A DNA stretch of 64,000 bases from Plasmopara viticola (lineage: Eukaryota > Oomycota > Peronosporomycetes > Peronosporales > Peronosporaceae), in contig MBPM02000010.1 in assembly GCA_001695595.3 (NCBI GenBank), positions 930,001-994,000 of the forward strand. The letters are read 5' to 3'. The translations under genes were made by a program, and so were the position numbers. Each line of letters opens with the position of its first letter. Position 1 is the first letter of the stretch. Below are positions 23,294 through 33,735 of this stretch, piece after piece. Below the pieces are notes generated by a model that ran no database searches, was not told where the DNA came from, and saw only the letters and a list, made by a program, of their open reading frames with translations.

Positions 23294-25000
23294 TCAAACC
23301 CCCGTTGCTTTGCGTGTGCCTTCCATGCGAGTGGCTTCTTGCACAAACCCAAGCAATCGCTGCTCGAGGCCCGCAAACGGCAAGTCATCGATCGCTTGCA
23401 CCGTAAAGGCCTTTTCGTAATTCATGTCTTTCCCGTAACAGCGTTTAAACATGGGAAAATACCGCCCGCCGTTCGCCCCACGGACATCGTACTCGTTCAA
23501 ATCCACTTCGTCCATCCGAAAATCTTGGACGTGGACCCAGACCTTGTCCCGACTCGTACTCGAGAGTTTCTGCTGATTCCGGTGCAAAAAGACAATCGCC
23601 CGCTCGGGATCGTGTTGCACCATGGTGACGCCGCAGAAAATGTTTTGGTCCGGCAGCTTCACGCCCGCTGCCCCGGGGGGCGTCTCAATCATGTGGAACG
23701 AACTCGCTGTCTTGAGCCACGCAAAGCGAAAGAGATCCTTGTCGCCCCACGCGAGGCGCAGGCGTTCAAAGACGTGGGGATGAAAGGCATAGTACATGAC
23801 GACATTGAGTGCCGAGTAGTGGCGTCGTCGGTCAATCAAAAGCTGCCCCGACTCCTGCTCAAACATGTCGACGGGGGCCAGGTCAAAGACTTGCCACACA
23901 AAACTCGTGGGCTGGATATTGAAAATGGTTTTCTGAAAGCGCCAGAAATCCGGCCAAAAGATCGCGCCGTGGTTTCGAAATTGCGGCGTGTCAAAGAGAT
24001 AGGTTGGATCCCGGACGGCAAAGTTGTCGGCATCGAGGAGCAAGACGTGGTCAAAGGCACTGTAAAAGACGGCGTACGTCTTGGTATAGTACGTGGACGC
24101 GCGCGGGTCGTGGATCTCGCGCAGGTAGGCGCCGTAGTAAGTCGTGAGGGCTTGCAGCAACGGGTGGGACGGGTCCGTCTCGGACCGTTTGTACCACAAT
24201 TCAATGGGGAGCGTACACCCGAGCGTGCGTAGCGAGCGTACGGACGCGTAGACGCTTTGGAGGACGGTGGCGTACACGACGACGCCAATCCCTCGCTCAA
24301 AGGACACGGGGAGCGTCGCACGACGGGAGGGCGGCTTGCTGGCTTGGCGGGCCACGTGGTCCTTGATCAATTGGTGTCGGCACGTTTCCATGGAAAACGT
24401 CGCGTCGTGCACGTACGTGGTGGCCTTGCGTCCGTACGTCAACAAGGTCGCAAACTCGCTGCAGCGGAACGCGACGCCAAAGCGCAAGGAATTGCAGTGC
24501 ATCTTCATGACGCGGTGCACGTGACCCGTGAGCGTGTGTCGAATGGCGCAGTAGCCACTCTCCGAGTCGTGTACGGTCGCGTTGCAGTCGCGGTCATTGA
24601 CTGGATCCGGGCCGCCGTCCGGAGAACAGTCGCGCCGAGCTTTCCAGCCCACGCACTCAAACGCGGCCAAGTCTCGCGTCTCGTCGTCAGGCGCGGGTAC
24701 GTGCGCGTGTGTTTCAGTCGCTACGTTGGGTACATTTGGGTTGTGAGTGTGGTGCAGAGGGTGCGTATCGAGCGGTGCATCGAGTTGCTGAAGAAACGAC
24801 GCGAGACCAATGAGGCCAATGGCGCAAGTCAGCACGACGACAAAGAAAACAACCGATAGGATCGTGTGCTGCACACGACGACCAGAGGGTTTGTGGCAAT
24901 TGTCGGGTCGAGGCACATGGTGTGGTGGCGGCCCGAAGGACCCGGGCGCTTTCTGCATGGAAAATGGAACTAAGAACGAGATGACCACGATATTGGACAT
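23294..25000 (-). CDS. GT71-type (MNN1-like) glycosyltransferase, type II membrane protein, paralogue 1
   Basis: 568 residues, single exon. A short cytosolic N-terminus is followed by a signal anchor (about 46-69, TILSVVFFVVVLTCAIGLIG), a low-complexity stem, a cysteine-rich region (about 115-185) and a catalytic domain. The catalytic part holds LPIELWYKRSE, the nucleotide-sugar/metal motif LLLDADNF (DAD at 323-325), GAIFWPDFW, EQESGQLLI and WGDKDLFRFAW, as in the putative mannosyltransferase family (GT71, MNN1/TTP1 group). Such enzymes work in the Golgi lumen on glycoprotein glycans. ATG 24958 (MQKAPGS) is an equally good start, 14 codons downstream. It is tandem to and clearly homologous with the genes at 25598 and 29271. 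The donor sugar and linkage cannot be read from sequence. The antisense frame over it is a shadow of its GC-rich codons. Confidence 0.88.
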   Translation of the reverse strand: MSNIVVISFLVPFSMQKAPGSFGPPPHHVPRPDNCHKPSGRRVQHTILSVVFFVVVLTCAIGLIGLASFLQQLDAPLDTHPLHHTHNPNVPNVATETHAHVPAPDDETRDLAAFECVGWKARRDCSPDGGPDPVNDRDCNATVHDSESGYCAIRHTLTGHVHRVMKMHCNSLRFGVAFRCSEFATLLTYGRKATTYVHDATFSMETCRHQLIKDHVARQASKPPSRRATLPVSFERGIGVVVYATVLQSVYASVRSLRTLGCTLPIELWYKRSETDPSHPLLQALTTYYGAYLREIHDPRASTYYTKTYAVFYSAFDHVLLLDADNFAVRDPTYLFDTPQFRNHGAIFWPDFWRFQKTIFNIQPTSFVWQVFDLAPVDMFEQESGQLLIDRRRHYSALNVVMYYAFHPHVFERLRLAWGDKDLFRFAWLKTASSFHMIETPPGAAGVKLPDQNIFCGVTMVQHDPERAIVFLHRNQQKLSSTSRDKVWVHVQDFRMDEVDLNEYDVRGANGGRYFPMFKRCYGKDMNYEKAFTVQAIDDLPFAGLEQRLLGFVQEATRMEGTRKATGV

Positions 25001-25597
25001 GGCCCGAGACCCTTCATCTTTTATATGTTTCTACTATTTTATCGTACACAATTTCTAATTTGGCATGAATTGAATACCAGAAAGCTGATGTCTTGTTAAA
25101 TTATATATTTGAACGGAAATGCGTTACAGAGTGGAATCGGTACTAGAAGGATCTTTACGCATCTCAGGTACGTCACGCTCGTGCAAGTCGTACAAACGGT
25201 AATCGTCCGCTTTGATTTCGATCGACTGGATTACAGGCGTCCGTGCTCAATACGTCGATTCATACCAGCCACTTCTTTCCCGGGTGTTTGCCGCCGTGTC
25301 GGTCCATCGATCAAATTTTAATGGAAATAACCTGAAAATAAATTCCAACAAAGTGACACTGTACTCACTGCCATATTTAATAGTATTCATGTTGAGAATC
25401 CAGTTCAGCTATAAGCTCTAGATCGCACGTTTCATACTATTTCTGTACTCTCGTCATTCACGCCAGAACATTTCATGTCAATAAAAAAATCCTTAAATTT
25501 AATTAAAAGCAATCTCACTTTGACAAATTCGCAAAACTGCAGCTGTGTTCCTATGTGGTGTCTCTGGCTAGACGCTCCAAATGCCCGACCCGCCGGA
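25001..25597. other. Spacer between tandem glycosyltransferase genes
   Basis: About 0.6 kb of AT-rich sequence. No coding content seen. It must contain the promoter of paralogue 1 and the 3' end of paralogue 2. Confidence 0.5.
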
Positions 25598-27445
25598 CTA
25601 CTCGTCGTCGTCCTCTTCTTTATACCCTGCAAGTCGTAGCACGTCCGCCCCAGCAGCAGCAAATCGCAAGAGATCGTCTTCGAGCTTTTCAAACGAATAG
25701 GCACTCATGGGCTTGAGCGTAAAGAGTTTGTCATAGTGCACGTCCTTGCCAAAACATCGCTTGAATTGCGGAAAGACCTTGCCCCCATTCGCCCCACGCA
25801 CAAAGTAATCTTTCAACTTTGCCGTCTGTTTGAAATCTTGAATGTGCGTCCACAAGAGCCGATTGTTCGTGTACGTGAGCTTTTCCGTATTTCGGTGCAT
25901 GAAAATCACGTGCCCACTCGGGTCATGCTGCACCATCGTCACGCCACAAAAGAGATCATAGTCCGGGTGTTTGGTCCCCGCGGCACCAGGTGGCCGTTCC
26001 GTCATGTAAAACGTACTATTCGACTTGAGCCACGCAAATCGAAAGAGATCCTTGTCGCCCCACACGAGATGCAATTCCTCGTGGGCGCGGGGCAACGCAA
26101 AGCCATAGTACATGAGCACATTCAATGCCTTGTAGTGCATGCGACGATTGATCATCACTTGGCCACTCTCTTGCTCAAACATGTCGACGTACTCGAGTCC
26201 GAAAAAATCCCAGACAAAACTATCGCGATGGATATTGAAAATCGTATTGCCCGGTTTCCAGAAATCGGGCCAAAAGATGGCGCCCGTCGTGACAAATTCC
26301 GGCGTGTCGAATAAATAAGTCGGATCCCGGACGGCAAAATTATCGGCGTCCAGCAGCAAGACACTGTCGAACGCACTGTAGAAAATGGCGTACAATTTCG
26401 TGTAGAAATGCGTCGCCATGGGATCGTCAATGATACGGAGGTAGACGCCCAACTCGGCGACCATTATTTGCAACAGCGGGTGGTGGGCATTCGTTTCGGA
26501 CGTCTTGTACCACATTTCGATTGGCAACGTACACCCAAAGGCACGGAGGGAGCGGACACTGACGTAGGCCCCCAAGAGCACTTTTTCATAAATGACAAAC
26601 ACAATGCCACGGTCAAAGGACACGTCCACTTGCTTTTTCGTGACGTTCGTACTTGCATTCGAGGCAAAAGGCAGCGATGCCGTCACTAGCTGATTGGTCG
26701 CACGAAAAGACGCGTGGTTCTGGGCAAATGAAAAGTTGGCATCGTGCTCATAAGCCGTGGACAAGATACTATACGTCATTAAACTCTGAAACATGGCGCA
26801 TTGAAAGACGACGCCGGGACGCAAGGAATTGCAGTGCATGGCCAAGACGCGTTGGATTTTCCCCGTGTGGACATGCCGCACTTCACAATACCCCGACACT
26901 CCATTGGGGATCAATTCCGTACAATTCTTGTGATTTGCCGGCTCGACGCGTCCTGTCGGCGTGCAATTCGTCGTTTGGCGCCACCCGAGGCACTCGTAGT
27001 CGCCCAAGTGACGCAATTCGTCGCGTGTCATTTTATCCAATCCTGTCGTCGCATTCACGCTTGTAAACATGTGCGACAATCGCTTGAGTCGCGCCAAGAC
27101 TTGGTTCTCTTTCCACACGGCAAAGAGGCCACGCTGCGTGCCGTCGCCACCCTTGACGTCATTGTTTGCAAGACTCGTGGTCTGCACCAGCCGTCCTAGC
27201 GTCGCGAGACAGACCATACAAACGACAATGGACGCGAACAAGAGCGCCCACAAGACTTTCCACGTGCGTCCTTCACTCAGTCCAAGGCCCTGCCGCTTTC
27301 GACTCGACGGCTCGCCGTCGTCGCCACTGCGACTGCGACTTGTACGCTTTGCCAGCGGCTTTTTTCGTGGTGCATGGCGTCCACTTGCCCCACTGACGTA
27401 GATCGGGAGTGGCGTGGTCTTCCGCCCGACGCCTGGCTTCGTCAT
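25598..27445 (-). CDS. GT71-type (MNN1-like) glycosyltransferase, type II membrane protein, paralogue 2
   Basis: 615 residues from ATG 27445. The frame is open further upstream to 27592, but that extension has no ATG at its beginning. A basic cytosolic tail (KKPLAKRTSRSRS, SSRKR) precedes one membrane anchor (VLWALLFASIVVCMVCLATL, about residues 64-84). Then come a stem, the cysteine-rich segment shared with the other two paralogues (LGWRQTTNC, SGYCEVRH, MHCNSLRPG) and the catalytic domain with LPIEMWYKTSE, LLLDADNFAVRDPTYLFD, GAIFWPDFW, EQESGQVMI and WGDKDLFRFAW. It ends in an acidic KEEDDDE tail. Potential N-glycosylation sites are frequent. Same orientation as paralogue 1, 597 bp apart, which points to tandem duplication. 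Confidence 0.88.
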   Translation of the reverse strand: MTKPGVGRKTTPLPIYVSGASGRHAPRKKPLAKRTSRSRSGDDGEPSSRKRQGLGLSEGRTWKVLWALLFASIVVCMVCLATLGRLVQTTSLANNDVKGGDGTQRGLFAVWKENQVLARLKRLSHMFTSVNATTGLDKMTRDELRHLGDYECLGWRQTTNCTPTGRVEPANHKNCTELIPNGVSGYCEVRHVHTGKIQRVLAMHCNSLRPGVVFQCAMFQSLMTYSILSTAYEHDANFSFAQNHASFRATNQLVTASLPFASNASTNVTKKQVDVSFDRGIVFVIYEKVLLGAYVSVRSLRAFGCTLPIEMWYKTSETNAHHPLLQIMVAELGVYLRIIDDPMATHFYTKLYAIFYSAFDSVLLLDADNFAVRDPTYLFDTPEFVTTGAIFWPDFWKPGNTIFNIHRDSFVWDFFGLEYVDMFEQESGQVMINRRMHYKALNVLMYYGFALPRAHEELHLVWGDKDLFRFAWLKSNSTFYMTERPPGAAGTKHPDYDLFCGVTMVQHDPSGHVIFMHRNTEKLTYTNNRLLWTHIQDFKQTAKLKDYFVRGANGGKVFPQFKRCFGKDVHYDKLFTLKPMSAYSFEKLEDDLLRFAAAGADVLRLAGYKEEDDDE

Positions 27446-28018
27446 GGGACAAAGATCGGTGAGAAGACGCGGGGGCCACGCTTGGGGCAAACCCTCTTCG
27501 TTGCACTGAAGTTCCAAGGAGCTCGTGGACTGGTCACACGCGAGAGCGTGAGACGACAAGAGGAACCTTGGAGACCTTGGAGCTGGTGGCACGCTGGGGT
27601 CGGACCTGGCAGCGCACGAGGCCAGCGCCGGACGATGAGAGCGGGCGCGGAAGGGTGTTGGTAGTGCGCAATTAGAGAAAACGCCAGGATCGGATTGGCT
27701 AAAACCGAGCCATCGATTAGTTCCTTTTTTTCAAAAAAATGGGCTTGCAAAAGGAAGGTTCCATGTCCCACCCTCCGAACTATTTGGTGGCTTTGACGTG
27801 AAAGTACCGACTTGTTGAGCTTGCAGTGGACACGGTAGGACAATAGAAGGAAAAGACCGATTCGGGCAGTCGGTGAAAAGACGATAGAGGCGCGTTTCCT
27901 CGCGTCATCAAAGGCTACCTCGCCTGTCGCAACATGAATGTAGAACTTTTTTCGGGCGGAGAAAATACTTGAGGCTCATTTGCAACGAAATGAGTTTTTT
28001 TTAAAAAATAACAACCTA
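27446..28018. other. Upstream region of glycosyltransferase paralogue 2
   Basis: The GC content stays high to about 27.66 kb, then drops. The first 150 bp can be read as an extension of the glycosyltransferase frame but lacks an ATG, so I treat it as 5' UTR or promoter. Nothing else recognised. Confidence 0.45.
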
Positions 28019-28368
28019 AAGCACCTTAATGTAATGTAATGTATTACGTTATCGCGTTGCCAAGTTATGCACGTGCGAGGCTCAGTCTGGCTAGTCCACG
28101 GCATAGAGTGGTGTCCGCATACGTCGGGTCTCGTCCGGCGGGCAGTGCAGCCAGCACCGAGGTCGTGAGGGTCTTCCATTATTTTGTTTAGCTCTGACTT
28201 GGTAAGAGCCCAGGTGGCGCCCTTGTGCTGGAGACCGTCGCGTCGAGGGTGAGACTCGTTAGAGACCTGCAGATGCCCGAGAGCACCTGCCCAAAGTGCG
28301 CGAGCATTTAGCCCCCGCGCTTGGAAGGAGGGCGTCACCCCAACCTTTTCCGAAGCTGAAGCACCTTA
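28019..28368 (-). mobile_element. SINE-like retroelement, copy 2, with target-site duplications
   Basis: Element body 28029-28358, flanked by the direct repeat AAGCACCTTA (28019-28028 and 28359-28368). The tail is a short (ACATT)n repeat at the left end, so the element reads on the minus strand. Its 5' end TTCGGAAAAGGTTGGGG is the same as that of the copy at 53378-53705, which argues for a full-length non-autonomous element of about 330 bp rather than a truncated LINE. I do not see convincing A and B boxes, so the source RNA is unclear. A 120-codon frame runs over it but is not kept in the other copies. Confidence 0.85.
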
Positions 28369-29270
28369 TTGGTAGGTATACCAGTATGCAGGGGTATTCA
28401 AAGAAAATGTAGAAAAGAAACAATAACCAGGATCAAGAATGGATGGAGGACCAATATAGTACTACTCTGGATCCAATGGGACATATCAGGGACTTTGTAT
28501 TATTTCCTTTGCTGGCACATTTAAAAGCTCGCCGAAGAGACAATGCTACTTGGACACACAGCACTTAGAAATATGGTTCCAAAGTCTAGTGCACAGCTCT
28601 ACGCCTGGCCTTCCAAATAAGCGGTCGCAAACACCACACACAGATGATTGCCTATAATCGTCGCCATATACCCCTTTGATTAAAAGGAAACGTAATCGGT
28701 TCTCCGGACGGCTCGAACCCCCCACCGGGAATATCAGACCTTGGTCTGCTCAGGATTTACTACAGATTTAGTGCTACGCAGCTGTAGCCGGTCTAGTTTC
28801 TTGTATCAACCACCATTCACGATTTCTTAGTCAGCCTTTTCTTAGATTGAAGATATATATATAATCCATCGGAAAACGCTTAATCATTGATCGACGCCTT
28901 TACGTCATGCATCGTCGGAGTACGAAGGAAGCGTTCACCCGTGAAATTATTCTACCGAAATGTGATATCATGAAGCTCAAGCGGTATCTTACATCTAGAG
29001 GTTGGCCATTCATAATAAACGCACTCGGTTCGTACGCAGCTTTTCTAAGTGAAATTGATGACAATTGAGAGTTATGTCCAAGTAGCATTTGGTGCGTACA
29101 TTTCTAAAGTTCCGAATCGATCTAAAATACTTTGCATCGCGCTTTTCTAACCTCTGCTATGGAATATCGCACCCAGATTCAATAACGGATCAAAAAATCT
29201 GAAACGACTGAATGTTGGAATTAACCGCCATCACTTCAGTCTCGCAACCGCAACAATCCGCATTGCCACA
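28369..29270. other. Upstream region of glycosyltransferase paralogue 3
   Basis: About 0.9 kb without recognised genes. It includes a tRNA-like stretch (28690-28790) that I rejected. The last part must hold the promoter of the divergent glycosyltransferase gene. Confidence 0.45.
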
Positions 29271-31112
29271 ATGCTCGGCCACGTTCGCGGACGAGATGGT
29301 GTACGGCAATCACCATTGCCGGCCTTGAAATCCATCACAGTCATCCTCCTTTTTGTCCTGTTTGCATACTGTAGCTGGTACAGTCGACAAAGTATCTCCT
29401 TCATGGATAAAGATAACCACGACGAGGTTCCTACCCAACCGCAGGATCTTCAGCTTCAGCTTCTCGCCTCGCAATCAACGCAAACCAACGACGTGGCGCT
29501 CATCCCTGCAAAGGCAAAGCTCGACATGATTCCACCATTCGAACCATCGACACTCAATGCAAGCAAAGCGACTGATGTTCGGCTGGAAAATCCGCCAGCC
29601 TTTTCGCGACAATCGGTGGATACCTTAAACGATCAAATAAAATCCGTATCGATATCGAAAAATCTGTCATCAGGATCACCCTCAAGTCCCCCTTCGGTCG
29701 AGCAATTATGGGCTCCGCTCCAATCCCTCTCGGAATTACATGCGTTCGAGTGTGTCGCGTGGCGTCAAACGACCCATTGCTCGCCTCGTGGCAACTTGCG
29801 ACCCGAGAAGGATGCGTCGTGCGACCGGATTATCCTCCCGTCGGATTCGGGTTTTTGTGAATATCGGCATCGGACCACAGGGGCACTTCGTCGCATCATC
29901 TCGGCAAAGTGCAAATCCCGTGCGAGTCAAATGGGGTACTCGTGTGCAAATGCCACGATGCTCGTGCGCTATAATCTCATGGCCGCAGAGTACAGACCCG
30001 ACTACCCGCTCTCCTTTGAGCACAATCAACGCGATTTTTTGCACGAAAATGGATTGTTGCTCGACAATGCACGCCAACGGGACGGATTATATGGCCCGCA
30101 ATCAGCTTTTTTTACCCAAGGCATTGCCTATGTCGTGTACGACCAATTAATCCTCAGTGTCTATGCGTCCATCCGCGTCTTGCGGTCGCACAATTGTACC
30201 CTTCCGATCGAACTCTGGTACCGCAAGGACGAAACGGATATTTCGCATCCGCTCCTCCGCCACCTGCGACGTGAGGACGGCGTCTACTTGCGGGCCATCC
30301 CCGATCCGCGGGCCAAGAAATTCTATACCAAACTCTATGCCGTCTTTTACAGTGCCTTTGATCACGTCCTGTTGTTAGACGCCGATAACTTTGCGGCGCA
30401 AGACCCGACGCCCTTGTTCTCGACCCACGACTTTCTCACGACCGGCGCGCTCTTTTGGCCGGATTTTTGGATGCCCAATCGTACCATTTTTCACACGAAA
30501 CGGCACAGCGACGTGTGGGAGTTCCTAGGGGTACCGTTCGTCGACATGTTTGAACAAGAAAGTGGCCAAGTGCTCGTGAATCGGCGCGTGCATACGAAAG
30601 CGTTGCATGCGCTCTTGCACTATGGACTGACGGAACCGCATTTCCCCGCGCGCTTCAACATGCTCTGGGGGGATAAAGATCTCTTTCGCTTTGCGTGGAT
30701 GCGAACGAACTCGAGCTTTGCCATGATCGAGCGCCCGCCTGGGAGTGCCGGGTTGAAAGCCCCGCACTTGAACATTTTTTGTGGTACGACCATGGTACAA
30801 CATGGTCCAGACGGGGACATTGTCTTTTTGCATCGGAACATTGTCAAGTTTTTACCCGGGACGGACCATACGCAAAAATTGTGGCAATACATTCAACAAT
30901 ATCATCCAAAGCAAGATTTGCGGCAGTACGAAGTGCGCGGCGACGTCGATCACCGCTGGTTTCCAACTATCCGAAAGTGTTATGGGCGACGGATTAATTA
31001 TCTACGCGCGAATTCGCTCAAGCCGATCGAAGCGTTTCCGTTCGCGAGGCTCGAGGATGAGATTATCCGCTACGTTCTTGAAGGGGAAGAGATGCTTGCT
31101 TCGAAAGCCTGA
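29271..31112 (+). CDS. GT71-type (MNN1-like) glycosyltransferase, type II membrane protein, paralogue 3
   Basis: 613 residues from ATG 29271. Membrane anchor at about residues 20-36 (KSITVILLFVLFAYCSW), a long Ser/Thr/Pro-rich stem (about 45-150), the shared cysteine-rich region (CVAWRQTTHC, SGFCEYRHR) and a catalytic domain with LPIELWYRKDE, LLLDADNFAAQDP (DAD at 370-372), GALFWPDFW, EQESGQVLVNRR, WGDKDLFRFAW and CGTTMVQHGP. It is more diverged from paralogues 1 and 2 than they are from each other, and it is transcribed away from them. In place of VRDP after the DAD motif it has AQDP. Likely a Golgi protein-glycosylation enzyme; substrate unknown. Confidence 0.88.
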   Translation: MLGHVRGRDGVRQSPLPALKSITVILLFVLFAYCSWYSRQSISFMDKDNHDEVPTQPQDLQLQLLASQSTQTNDVALIPAKAKLDMIPPFEPSTLNASKATDVRLENPPAFSRQSVDTLNDQIKSVSISKNLSSGSPSSPPSVEQLWAPLQSLSELHAFECVAWRQTTHCSPRGNLRPEKDASCDRIILPSDSGFCEYRHRTTGALRRIISAKCKSRASQMGYSCANATMLVRYNLMAAEYRPDYPLSFEHNQRDFLHENGLLLDNARQRDGLYGPQSAFFTQGIAYVVYDQLILSVYASIRVLRSHNCTLPIELWYRKDETDISHPLLRHLRREDGVYLRAIPDPRAKKFYTKLYAVFYSAFDHVLLLDADNFAAQDPTPLFSTHDFLTTGALFWPDFWMPNRTIFHTKRHSDVWEFLGVPFVDMFEQESGQVLVNRRVHTKALHALLHYGLTEPHFPARFNMLWGDKDLFRFAWMRTNSSFAMIERPPGSAGLKAPHLNIFCGTTMVQHGPDGDIVFLHRNIVKFLPGTDHTQKLWQYIQQYHPKQDLRQYEVRGDVDHRWFPTIRKCYGRRINYLRANSLKPIEAFPFARLEDEIIRYVLEGEEMLASKA

Positions 31113-31164
31113 GTTTTACACGTTTAGATACAATCCATCCATGCATGTAATCCGAATCTAAAAT

Positions 31165-32874
31165 CTATGATTGTCTAAACGAACTATTTTTCTCTCGTGG
31201 AGATCCGAGAATCTCCGAGTATCTGTGGTCCGGGTGGCGTTTAATCCCTTTTTGAAGCAAATAGCCACCTAAAAGCGCTATCATGTTGAGCAAGAAGCTT
31301 GTCCAGGACTTGGTCACCTCGTTGATCATGATGAAAACGCCGAGGAGGAAGGGAAGGATCATGGCCATCAAAAGGGAGCGATCCGACAGGTCGACACGTA
31401 CGGACGTTCAAGGGTTGGATGCGAAAAGCGCATTCGGACCGCGGCACTCATTTCCACGAGGGACGATAAAGCCGACAAGAAATTGTCAATGCCCAAGATG
31501 GTGTCAAAGTCGAATAGGCCCATCAAGAGAATGATGGAAAAGGCCAATAGAATGGCCCGACGTGGTACACCGGTACCGGGATGGCGTCTACAATACCATA
31601 AATTGGGGGATTGGGTACACTTGAAACGGACCAATACATTGGTACGTATCACGTACTGAGCAAAGAAGGGTGGGGCTAGGCCGGAATCAGCCATTCCAGC
31701 GAGCTGAAAGCCGTCCTTGGCCATCTCGGCAACGTATAAGCCAAGATTGCCAAAGACCGAGGAGATGAAAATCCAGACACCAAGCCCTGTGCCACCAACT
31801 TGTTGCGCAATCATCGAATAGGACCCATCGTCCCATGTGGTATAGTGTGGCCTATCAGCCCCTGCAATCGCCAGAAAGGGAACAATGTACCTAGCAATCG
31901 AGTGAGTTCATGGCAACGATATGAAAATCCAGATTTTACCGACGTGAACGCAATCATCACGACGGTGAGGATCATGGCTTTCGGATACGTCGTGGTCGGT
32001 GACTGGATCTCTCCCGCATACGCTCCAGCTGCATCAAAGCCACTGTAGTTCCAGTACAAAGCACTGAGGAGACGACCCCACTCGCGCTATTCAATCTAAA
32101 ATCAAGAAAGAGCCACAAGATGAAAGTCGCGTAAAAAATCCGCCAGCTATCCACGACGTACGTCTTTTCGAATGGCAAACCAGTTAACCGGTTGAAGGAG
32201 CGGTATTGCGTACCCAACGAGGACGGCAAATGGGAGACAGATTGAAATACCCAAGATCAAGAGCGTATGACCCACGAGCTTGATGCTTTGAAGGGTCGGC
32301 AACATAAAGATCGTGGCGATCAGTGCGCGCAAGCCAAAAACGTTCCAAGCGACTTGATTCTCGACGTTAAGCGCATGTTTGTTGCCCAATGATTGTGCCA
32401 AGAGCGTATCCACGATCAGACACGGATAGATGGCATTATCGATCACTAGCGTCACAAAATCGTGAGACGTAACTGAGCCCGGTTTGAAGTCACGACGTAA
32501 ACGTACCCCCTGACACCCAGCTCCAGTAACCCACTTGAAAGCCCATGGGTCGACCAAATGCCACACCCACCCATTTACAAAAGCTCCCAGCGGTTGGAAA
32601 TGCCGTGAAAAGGTCAGCAAAGGTGAGGGCAAGAGGCAGACACCAGACCCACGGGAAGAGCAGGACAGCCACAAGGCCAATGAATGGACCGCAAGCTGCG
32701 AGGATAGGCTCGCTGCCCCATGGGCCACCGCTGACGTTGAAATATGTGATGAGCGCGACAGAAAGAATGCCCAGCTGGCGGTGCGAATGAGATCGGCATA
32801 GTGAGGATTACAAAGCCGAATGATACATGAGTGAGTGAGTGAGTGGCGATGTTAAGATGGCTAGTTGCAGTCAT
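31165..32874 (-). pseudogene. APC-superfamily amino acid/polyamine transporter pseudogene
   Basis: Conserved transporter segments appear one after another on the minus strand but in at least five shifting frames. They are FGFVILTMPISFAPPAG near 32810; PTAGSFCKWVGVAFG near 32590; DNAIYPCLIVDTLLAQ near 32420; YWNYSGFDAAGAYAGEI near 32050; GVWIFISSVFGNLGLY near 31770; DFDTILGIDNFLSALSSLVE near 31500; and FLLNMIALLGGYLLQKG near 31290. Hydrophobic helices and the YWNYSGFDAAGAYAGEI segment fit the LAT/PUT-like branch of the APC superfamily (cationic amino acid or polyamine permeases). The number of frameshifts rules out introns as the explanation. Its 5' end abuts the repeat region, and a 170-bp piece of its 5' part recurs at 53116-53285. 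Confidence 0.85.
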
Positions 32875-33600
32875 TTAGTGCAAAGACTACTTTTTACGCT
32901 GTATTTCATTCTCTTCTTTCTAACCAATCACGTCGGGTTATTATCAATCTATCTCCTCACTTCAAAATGACCCTTGGAATTCAAGGAACTTTTTGCGCTC
33001 TGCAGAGCAATTGGTGCACTTTTATGCTCGTGTGCAGATTGTCCGTGGTGATCTGGGGACGATTTAGACTGTTGGCAATCAAAAATTCATGGACTAGCCT
33101 ATTCAATTGCTTCGTTCGCAACAGTACAGCATCGGTCTTTTTTTTTGGACAAGGACTGCGGGATTATATGTCAACCTTAGATGTTTAAGTGTGAGGAAGG
33201 CTCGTGCAACTCCTGATTTTGATGCAGGTGTGGACCGTCTTATTCACTGTGTGAATCCCAACGTATTTAATCCATTTTGTATGAAAAATTCTAATAGACG
33301 TACAGGAGCGTCCTACAGTGCATCCAAGCAGGAAGTCTTAATTGTGTCGCTATGGTATCCATTTCCCTTGGGCAGATGGGCTTGCCCATTGACACGGCAG
33401 CGAGGCATGCAGTGTGTGCAATATAGCGCTACATGCACTCTACAGAGTGGACGGTAACACTTGTTATCGTGCGTCATGATGCAGACGTCTATGCAGCTTC
33501 TGTTGAGAACAAGACAAGGTGATGTTAATGCAGAATATCTGCGCGTGACATCTGCGCTTCGAAATATTTAAGTCGTTGCAAAGGAACGATTGGTTGTCTA
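32875..33600 (+). pseudogene. Macro-domain-like relic, copy A1
   Basis: Homologous to the relics at 35929-36455 and 53867-54440 but on the plus strand. Recognisable pieces are QGLRDYMSTLDV, DAGVDRLIHCVNP and, in other frames, the ISTG-type segment and DVYAA end. Several frameshifts are present. It carries the same TAG codon (about 33063-33065, in ACGATTTAGACTG) as the other two copies. Compared with those copies it lacks the whole acidic-tailed ORF segment: sequence passes directly from CTTCAAAATGA (32962-32972) to GGAATTCAAGGAAC. Its 5' side is joined to the 5' end of the APC transporter pseudogene. Confidence 0.5.
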
Positions 33601-33735
33601 CTCAATATTGTGCACGTTGCATGTTTATGTTAGGTCACTTCTTGTATGCGAGCTCAACCATAGTACTTTAGCGACTGTTTGAATTAAGTACTTGTGTTGA
33701 TACTTCTAGTAGTATACTACTTTGCGGTCTCTCAA
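33601..33735 (-). repeat. Repeat block S, inverted copy
   Basis: Matches, in reverse complement, the block at 35765-35895, 53706-53840 and 57840-57975. Landmarks are CGAGCTC near a run related to GCAACGTG, and the AGTAGTATACTAC core (33710-33722), itself a short palindrome. Confidence 0.75.

Noticed and set aside
23339..24859. Long plus-strand open frames of 297 and 200 codons
   Set aside because: Antisense shadows of the GC-rich glycosyltransferase gene; no domain resemblance. The same applies to plus-strand frames over 25736-27401 and minus-strand frames over 29736-30833.
27976..28338. 120-codon open frame on the minus strand
   Set aside because: Lies in the SINE-like element; the frame is not maintained in the copies at 1-153 and 53378-53705.
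28690..28790. tRNA-like sequence on the minus strand (GGTTCGAGCC plus GGAGAAC)
   Set aside because: The T-loop is recognisable but the T-stem has a mismatch, no acceptor 5' strand GTTCTCC lies upstream, and no proper D-arm or anticodon loop can be drawn. At most a tRNA-derived fragment.
32865..33457. Plus-strand frames as a new intact gene
   Set aside because: They are pieces of the macro-like relic with frameshifts relative to the copies at 36 and 54 kb.
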